Source: Acanthaster planci
Lineage: Eukaryota > Echinodermata > Asteroidea > Valvatida > Acanthasteridae
Reading direction: 5' to 3'
NCBI RefSeq assembly: GCF_001949145.1
Contig: NW_019091379.1
Span: 1,458,574 to 1,522,573, forward strand
DNA length: 64,000 nucleotides
Every line of letters begins with the position of its first letter. The first letter of the stretch is position 1. Shown here piece after piece: positions 58,478 through 64,000 of the stretch. The position numbers were made by a program, and so were the translations under genes. Under the pieces are notes generated by a model. That model was not told where the DNA came from and did not search any database. It saw only the letters and a program-made list of their open reading frames with translations.

Positions 58478-58902
58478 TTTGGGGCATTTGTTTTGTAGCA
58501 CTTCCCAGACAAACGAGTCAGATCTACGTGTAGATGGGCGCTGCCATGTTGATTTGCCGGATTACGTACAGTACATGTACATGTACATGTACATGCACGT
58601 ACGTACATGTACGCATCCGTCACATGCATGCACCCAGCGGGCGCTCGGCGACGAGCGAAGACCACAGCGCCCCCTACCGGCAGATTAAAGCGGGTAAGAC
58701 AATCAAGAAGGCGGGCCCTGGTGGACATAGGCGGAGGGGTGCTCCTTGGGCGACTACGGCCAACTTCAGGAAAATGCGGTCGCTCATTGTGAGAGAAGCA
58801 AGACATTACTTTTATCAGAAGTTCTTTTCACGATCAAGTAGGCGGATGTGTGCGAGAGGAAAAAAGCAACTAAGAAGATACGAGTAAAACTTCTCAGATG
58901 TT
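58478..58902. other. Upstream region of MCCC2
   Basis: GC-richer than its surroundings at 58620-58760, with a (TACATG)n run at 58567-58595. A CTCF-like core (CCGGTAGGGGGCGCTGTGG on minus) lies at 58662-58680. There is no TATA box, and the transcription start is not located. Confidence 0.4.
58661..58682 (-). promoter_or_regulatory. CTCF-like motif upstream of MCCC2
   Basis: Read on the minus strand, CCGGTAGGGGGCGCTGTGG closely follows the bilaterian CTCF core CCASYAGRKGGCG plus flank. It is about 185 bp upstream of the MCCC2 start codon. A weaker GGAGGGCGCTGTTG word lies near 62422. Binding is inference. Confidence 0.35.
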
Positions 58903-59076
58903 GCCTACATGACATGAACATGTCATGTAGGCATGAACATGTTCATGCCTACATGACATGTTCATGTCATGACATGTTCACTTTTGACATGTTCATGACA
59001 TGTTCATGAACATGTCATGAACATGTCAAAAGTAGACGGCATACAAAATTTACAAGGTGTATGCCGTCTACTTTTT
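58903..59076. repeat. Nest of long palindromes upstream of MCCC2
   Basis: Palindromes follow one another: 58903-58932 (arms GCCTACATGACATG, 2-nt centre); a longer one centred in GAACATGTTC near 58940, pairing about 30 nt each way; a perfect 54-bp palindrome at 58980-59033 centred on TTCATGAA; and a hairpin at about 59028-59076 with 17-bp arms AAAAGTAGACGGCATAC. There is no coding sequence. Confidence 0.9.
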
Positions 59077-60244
59077 GCCCACGGCTAGGTAACCGACTCT
59101 AGAAGATCATATTTCAAGCTCTTCTAGATCTCCCTCTGGACAAATCATTTCTTGGTCACAAATGAAACACATACTTCCAAAACAGTAGACTGACAAAAAG
59201 ACACTTTAACTCTGGTATTTGTTTAGACTATATTTTAATGACAATTTTTCAAGCTTCAGTACACCATATATTTCTTCCACTGTAATTGCTGTCTTTTTAA
59301 AAATTTCTTTTGATTTCATAAGTCAGTGATTTGTGAACCACAAGTCTGTCATATTTGGAAGCCTGCAATGACTTTTTGCAGAGACACAGTATAGAAATGA
59401 AAAAATTGAGTGTTTGCCTCTCAAACAAGTTCAAGCAAAGTCAAAAACATGAATTCTGTAGTACCAGGACATTCCTCCATGTACATTTCTTGATGTTGAA
59501 GTTTCCAGCTACCAAAAAAGTCTGCACTCAACAAGGTGGGCTCCCAAGACCTTTTTCGTGACAACTGATGGATATAAATCAATATTTTACTTCTTCCACT
59601 GAGCATGACGAAGAAAGGTCTTTATTAAAACAGTGTTTAAACGAAACGTAAAGTTTCACACCTATTTCCATGTTCCACGTTTATGATGATGAACATTGTA
59701 GAATAGGAACCTAATACAAAACATAAAGAAGCCTGCCCCTCCCCCAAAAGGAAGTCAGTCCCTCGGAGATGGCAGATGGCATTTATTACTAAGTACCAGG
59801 AGAATAAAGATTAATGACAGATACAGTACACGGTGTCTGCAGGCTCTGAGAGCATCCTTCAAAGCACTTAACATTTTCATTCAGTGTATTTAAATTGTAA
59901 ACAAACAGCTTAACATCCTAGGGCTGCTATACAGAATGTACATCCTCCAAGGCACTTCAACATTTGGCATTTTATTAAATGGCCTGTCGGAGAGCATAGG
60001 TCAAAGACCAAGGACAATGGAACAAGTTTACATTCCACTGGCAGTGCACTGTGTAAATACACCACTGGAGCACATGCCTTCTTTTCTGATCAGTTGAATC
60101 AATAATACTTCCATAATGCACATGCTCCGGGGTGGGACGCTCTTGATCTAACACTGGGAAGTACATTATCACTCCTGTTCCATCGGGCTTTGCTTTGCAA
60201 AAGCTGGACGTCAGTCGGCCTGTCAGTTGAAGCTAAGTTCCCAA
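59077..60244. other. Intergenic region and probable COX14 3' UTR
   Basis: Between the palindromes and the COX14 stop. Reverse-strand AATAAA (TTTATT on plus) at 59971-59976 and 59621-59626 could end the COX14 transcript. No other gene is recognised. Confidence 0.4.
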
Positions 60245-60439
60245 TCACTGCTTGGTCTCTGTTGCGAGTTCTGCCGGCATTTCGATGGCCGCCGGTCCAG
60301 TGTTCGCAGCCTGGTTCCTGTTTCTCACAAAATTGCTGATTCGTCGGCAGACGAGGAAGCCCCCGTAGCCCGTCAGCATCAGCATGCTGACCGTGAAGCT
60401 CTTGTATCCGATGTCTGCGACTTTCTTCCCAAGTGACAT
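60245..60439 (-). CDS. COX14: COX14-like cytochrome c oxidase assembly factor (64 aa)
   Basis: A small inner-membrane protein. In animals COX14 acts with COA3 in early COX1 synthesis and complex IV assembly. MSLGKKVADIGYKSF is followed by a hydrophobic span at about 15-34 (FTVSMLMLTGYGGFLVC) and a basic stretch RRISNFVRNRN, then a polar tail. The GKxxADIGYKxF block and the GYGGF turn match the vertebrate protein, which is slightly shorter (57 aa). It is a single coding exon. A splice acceptor (ATATTTCAG|GTGG, exon start 60499) shows a 5' UTR intron. It is in tandem with MCCC2. Similarity was judged by eye, but the N-terminal block is distinctive. Confidence 0.86.
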   Translation of the reverse strand: MSLGKKVADIGYKSFTVSMLMLTGYGGFLVCRRISNFVRNRNQAANTGPAAIEMPAELATETKQ

Positions 60440-60499
60440 GATTGGCTTTAGACTGGCTGTCTACTGTTATGCGATACCGATCCAATATGTTATCTCCAC
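60440..60499 (-). other. COX14 5' UTR part of the coding exon
   Basis: From the acceptor GGTATATTTCAG to the start codon. The upstream non-coding exon was not located. It should lie between 60510 and about 62500. Confidence 0.55.
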
Positions 60500-61170
60500 C
60501 TGAAATATACCGTAAATAATAAAAATAGCATACAGTATACAACACGGATTAATCCTTCCACTCTAGTGACGGTGAAAAACATAAATTCCATCAAAAGGCC
60601 ATTTGATCATAGATTGTCAAAAGAAGTCCACTTGGATATAAAACTGAACTTAGGCCTAGTTCTGAAACAGGCCAGAAACATTCAAAAAAGTCTTCAAACT
60701 GACAGTGGTCAGCGCCTACTCGTACATGTACATTTACCTTAAACTTTCCATAATCAGCGACAGTATGGTGCACTTCGTTTGGAAAATAAATTAAATGCTA
60801 TTATGGACAGCATGTACAATGAAGGAACCAAATTAAAAGGGGGGCCAAGATGTAAACTTATTAGACACTGGTATAACTACATGTAGGTGGGTGATAGTTA
60901 CAGAGGGACATTGAATGCACACATTTTTGGTGTGGTACTGAATTTAAGGCATTGATCTCCAGCTTGTCTTTATGGTCTTGGATAAAGTTGTACAAATGAC
61001 AAATGTAAATGGATTCTGCAATCAAACATTTCAAAATTGGGGAGGGGACAGGCTGGGGCACAGACATGACGGACCTCAGGGAAAGAGTTCCATATACGAC
61101 AACTCTTGATGCTCTATGCACAAACCTATTTGTCTGAAAAAACCTACATGTGTTATCTAAGTAATTGTAT

Positions 61171-61520
61171 GGGAATTTTCCCAGCTAAATTTCACTTTTT
61201 AGCTCTACAGTCCTTGTACTCGGAGACGTCCCTTTATTCAAAGACAAAATCAGTCCCCAGTGTTTTCCAAGTAGGCTAGGCCTACCCCCAGAACTGTGGG
61301 GCCTGACGTCTGCTCCTCGTGGAAGAGACCCCACACTTCTGGGGTTTGTGGGAGAGGAGCGGACGTCAGACCCCACCGTTCTGGAGGTAGGCTAGGCCTA
61401 GTAAATGCTTCAGAATTTTCTTAGCTAAATTTTGCTTTTTAGGGCATGTTATCACTTTCTTGTGGCTGTTTTAAGGGAAAATTAGTGTTGTCCGTAGGCT
61501 TATATAGAACTCTTTCCGAC
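61171..61520. repeat. Dispersed TTAGCTAAATTT..CTTTTTAG module, two copies
   Basis: CCCAGCTAAATTTCACTTTT (61178) and TTAGCTAAATTTTGCTTTTT (61418) head similar blocks. Related blocks begin near 57880 and 62855 (ACTTGGTATTTTCCCTCCTA, ACTTGGTTTTTTCCCTCCTA) and share CATGTTTTTGC/CATGGTTTGGCTTTC. These are diverged copies of one element. Confidence 0.5.
61271..61401. repeat. 131-bp hairpin with about 45-bp arms
   Basis: The left arm GTAGGCTAGGCCTACCCCCA to GACGTCTGCTCCTC (61271-61318) pairs with the right arm GAGGAGCGGACGTC to GGTAGGCTAGGCC (61355-61399). There are few mismatches, and the inner loop itself can pair CCCCACA/TGTGGGG-like words. Confidence 0.85.
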
Positions 61521-61599
61521 CTCAGCTCAGAGGCACTTACATGTACCCCTGCCCCCTCCTCATTATGACTTTCAGGGTTCTGCCCAGGATGGTTTTAGT

Positions 61600-61892
61600 N
61601 NNNNNNNNNNNNNNNNNNNNNNNNNNNNNNNNNNNNNNNNNNNNNNNNNNNNNNNNNNNNNNNNNNNNNNNNNNNNNNNNNNNNNNNNNNNNNNNNNNNN
61701 NNNNNNNNNNNNNNNNNNNNNNNNNNNNNNNNNNNNNNNNNNNNNNNNNNNNNNNNNNNNNNNNNNNNNNNNNNNNNNNNNNNNNNNNNNNNNNNNNNNN
61801 NNNNNNNNNNNNNNNNNNNNNNNNNNNNNNNNNNNNNNNNNNNNNNNNNNNNNNNNNNNNNNNNNNNNNNNNNNNNNNNNNNNNNNNNNNNN
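61600..61892. other. Assembly gap (293 N)
   Basis: Unresolved bases in the repeat-rich region between COX14 and the rightmost gene. Confidence 0.99.
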
Positions 61893-61993
61893 GGCAGCGG
61901 CAGATCCCTGGACTTTTACACCATTGTGAAGGCATTAGATTCATGGGTGTCTTTAATTACTTTTAGTTTGTCAGTATCAGGCAAACCTACATG

Positions 61994-62045
61994 GTATAGT
62001 CGCCAGGTCCCTTATTTCGCCAAATTAGGGACCTGGTAACTATAC
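61994..62045. repeat. Compact CCAGGTCCC hairpin
   Basis: GTATAGTCGCCAGGTCCCTT and its inverse AGGGACCTGGTAACTATAC form a 52-bp hairpin with three mismatches. It belongs to the family at 56656-56951. Confidence 0.85.
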
Positions 62046-62530
62046 GACATATACTGTCATGCACATTAGGTCTGCCTAACAAACATGCATGATATGTCAT
62101 GCCTAACGTAAATAAAATGTGAATGACGTGACATAATTCAATTAATTGCGGCGCCCATCGTGCCTATTCTGCATGAATCTTCGAGACGCACATATTTGTA
62201 CATGCATACTTAGGATATCTTTCATGGAACCTGTCAAAGGCACTGATACCTACGCACACAACTCTTCCTTGCTCTATGATCTAACGTTATGCTTTTCGTT
62301 AAATCTCAAGCTTCGCTTCGTATCGGTGACCGTAGCAATCAACTTGATGATAAAGTTCACGCTTTCACACCTCAGTGCGCATGTGGTGATGATGTAATCA
62401 CCTTTTTCACGATTTGACCTATGGAGGGCGCTGTTGACCGCGAATTCCAGAGAGCTCGAGATCACGAATTGATCATCGTACCAAGTAGATTTCCCGTTTC
62501 TTTTGGTCAGTATTTCATTCCCTTACAAAA
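62046..62530. other. Probable divergent promoter region of COX14 and the right-edge gene
   Basis: Sequence before the plus-strand start at 62531. It includes a GGAGGGCGCTGTTG word near 62422 and locally raised CpG (62410-62470). There is no TATA box. Confidence 0.35.
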
Positions 62531-63981
62531 ATGAGTGGAGCTGACACACTTGAGGACAGGCGAGTAGAGGATCTTGCTCATCAGGTTACAGAAACTTCAG
62601 ATAAAAACGTTCCAATTCTGCTGCTTGCAATCCAAGGTTAGGCCCTATAGCGCGTGATGTACATGTACACACGTCACTTAGGCATCGCACGTGTGATCAT
62701 ACTTTGATGTACGTATCCGTAGGCCCAATTTCCAGTCTGTCAGTCACGTCATGTTAAAACTAATATAGGAAACATTTCCATATACGGACGCCACTTGACA
62801 CTCTGTATACAAACCCTATGAGACTGGGCTGAAAAAATCAAAGTGTTTTCTCAGTAAACGACTTGGTATTTTCCCTCCTAAATTACGTAGGCCTAAATTT
62901 AACTTCAGGACATGGTTTGGCTTTCTTATGCATGTTATGGCTATTAATGTTGCTGTAGGGAGGAATTACTGGCGTCTGTATATGGAACTCTTCCCCAAAT
63001 ATAAGAAAACTGGTATAAGTTGGATTATGGCCTCAAACATTGAAGCTGTAATACACTGCATCAAGTCATGGTAATTTGGCGAAGATTTTGTCATCCTGGT
63101 CATAACTTTTATAAGCATGCTAAGCAAGGCAGTGGCGTGAGGTTTTGGTTTTGCTCAGTTTTTATGGGATGGGATGTTTACAGTTTGTGTTTTCCTTTTC
63201 ATGTGATTCAAATTTTGTTTTAACCTTTATGTGTTATGTTTTTCTTTTGGTTTTAGTTGTTTTCTTGTTTTTGTTCCGGCAGCAGCTCTGCATCTGGTAG
63301 CAGTCCTTGATTTCATGAGAATCAGCAGCAACAACACTGTCAAGCATGCATTAATTGTTTGGAATTGGTTCTCTGCCCTTATCTATCTCAAGAAATCTTT
63401 TTAAACCATGAACTCCCGATAAGCGAAATTATGCTGTTTTGAGAAGTACATGTGTGTGCGTATAAGACTGACATTTTCCCTGGGAAAAAAAAGGATGATA
63501 AATGAAAAAGCAGTCGCTGCCAGGGATTGAATCCATGATCTGGATTCTTCCTTGTCAGCATCCCTTTAGTCCAAGCCCATGGAAGCACCTAAGTCAACTG
63601 GAGATTAAATTCCAATGACATTACTCCAGATGACACCAACCGGTTGTTGACCATCGTGAACTCGAAAGCTGGAACTCACCCCAGAGACAGAGTCGCCATC
63701 CCAAATAATTGATGTTAATTTACATGTACATAGTTTGGGCATAGCAACACGTACATGTAATGTAAGGTCCGTGACCGTGGGTCTGTGGAATCATTCAACT
63801 TTTTATTCTCATTCTCAGACATTTTGGACAGCGTCATTCCTGGGTCTCAGCGAGCGGCCAAAGTCAAGAAAGACATCTGGCAGTTTGACCTTCTGCAGAG
63901 CGTCCTCCTGGCCTTGAGACAAGATTTCTCACTCATCCAGGGCAAATGGAACACTGCGGCTTCCTTGGCCAAGATCCTAGC
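62531..63981 (+). CDS. Unrecognised helical protein, first two exons (partial)
   Basis: Exon 62531-62636 starts MSGADTLEDRRVEDLAHQVT and ends G|GTTAGG (phase 1). Exon 63819-63981 follows TTATTCTCATTCTCAG and ends GC|GTGAGC (phase 2). Joined, they give 89 codons reading through LLLAIQ|DILDSVIPGS and then KKDIWQFDLLQSVLLALRQD. The amphipathic, leucine-rich helices resemble an armadillo/HEAT-like N-terminus, but I do not recognise the family. The gene continues beyond the window. The first exon's donor is weak, so the second exon is the firmer call. Confidence 0.55.
62637..63818 (+). other. Intron 1 of the right-edge gene
   Basis: Non-coding sequence. It contains a diverged copy of the dispersed module (62855-62990) and a tRNA-like minus-strand word (GGATTCAATCCCTGGCAGC, about 63525-63540) with an imperfect B-box. 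Confidence 0.4.
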
Positions 63982-64000
63982 GTGAGCTCCATTGATGGTG

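Noticed and set aside
60099-60545. 148-codon minus-strand frame overlapping COX14
   Set aside because: A shadow frame of the COX14 exon, UTR and intron; the COX14 frame has the recognisable protein.

Overview
The window looks like nuclear DNA of an invertebrate deuterostome, most likely an echinoderm. It has GT-AG spliced genes with long introns, a family of vertebrate-like orthologues, dense (TACATG)n and TAGGCCTA/ACCGGTA words, many short foldback elements, and short-read-style N gaps. The species call is inference. The gene calls rest on exon-by-exon reading of splice sites, phase and protein similarity recalled from known families.

Four genes are supported. (1) Plus strand, 946-36907: an RFX7-type winged-helix transcription factor of seven coding exons and 1404 residues. 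Exon 1 lies at the left edge. A 26.7 kb first intron (1047-27784) follows, then a 34-nt micro-exon, three further exons, an exon completing the DNA-binding domain, and a 3.66 kb last exon. The intron that splits the DNA-binding domain (31856-32562) is an AT-AC U12-type intron with a near-consensus branch site. (2) Minus strand, 58477-43657: MCCC2, the carboxyltransferase subunit of mitochondrial methylcrotonyl-CoA carboxylase. It has 15 coding exons, all phases close, and 563 residues. (3) Minus strand, 60439-60245: COX14, a 64-residue single-span mitochondrial complex IV assembly factor, with a 5' UTR intron. (4) Plus strand from 62531: the first two exons of an unrecognised helical protein that runs off the right edge.

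RFX7 and MCCC2 converge across about 6.7 kb (36908-43656) in which I see no further gene. MCCC2 and COX14 lie in tandem on the minus strand. The unknown gene is divergent from COX14, with a shared upstream region of about 2 kb.

The rest is repeat-rich. 1.2-4.7 kb holds an inverted duplication interrupted by a gap and a flush direct duplication bounded by single Ns, which is probably an assembly artefact. Intron 1 is saturated with GTACATGTAC words and carries a 19/25-bp minisatellite and at least four MITE-like foldback elements. 56-63 kb holds several further hairpin families, including a dense nest of long palindromes just upstream of MCCC2.

I found no bacterial, viral, CRISPR or RNA-gene feature. 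The most distinctive observations are the U12 intron inside the RFX DNA-binding domain, the palindrome nest at 58903-59076, and the TTAA-bounded CCCTAAC hairpin family.
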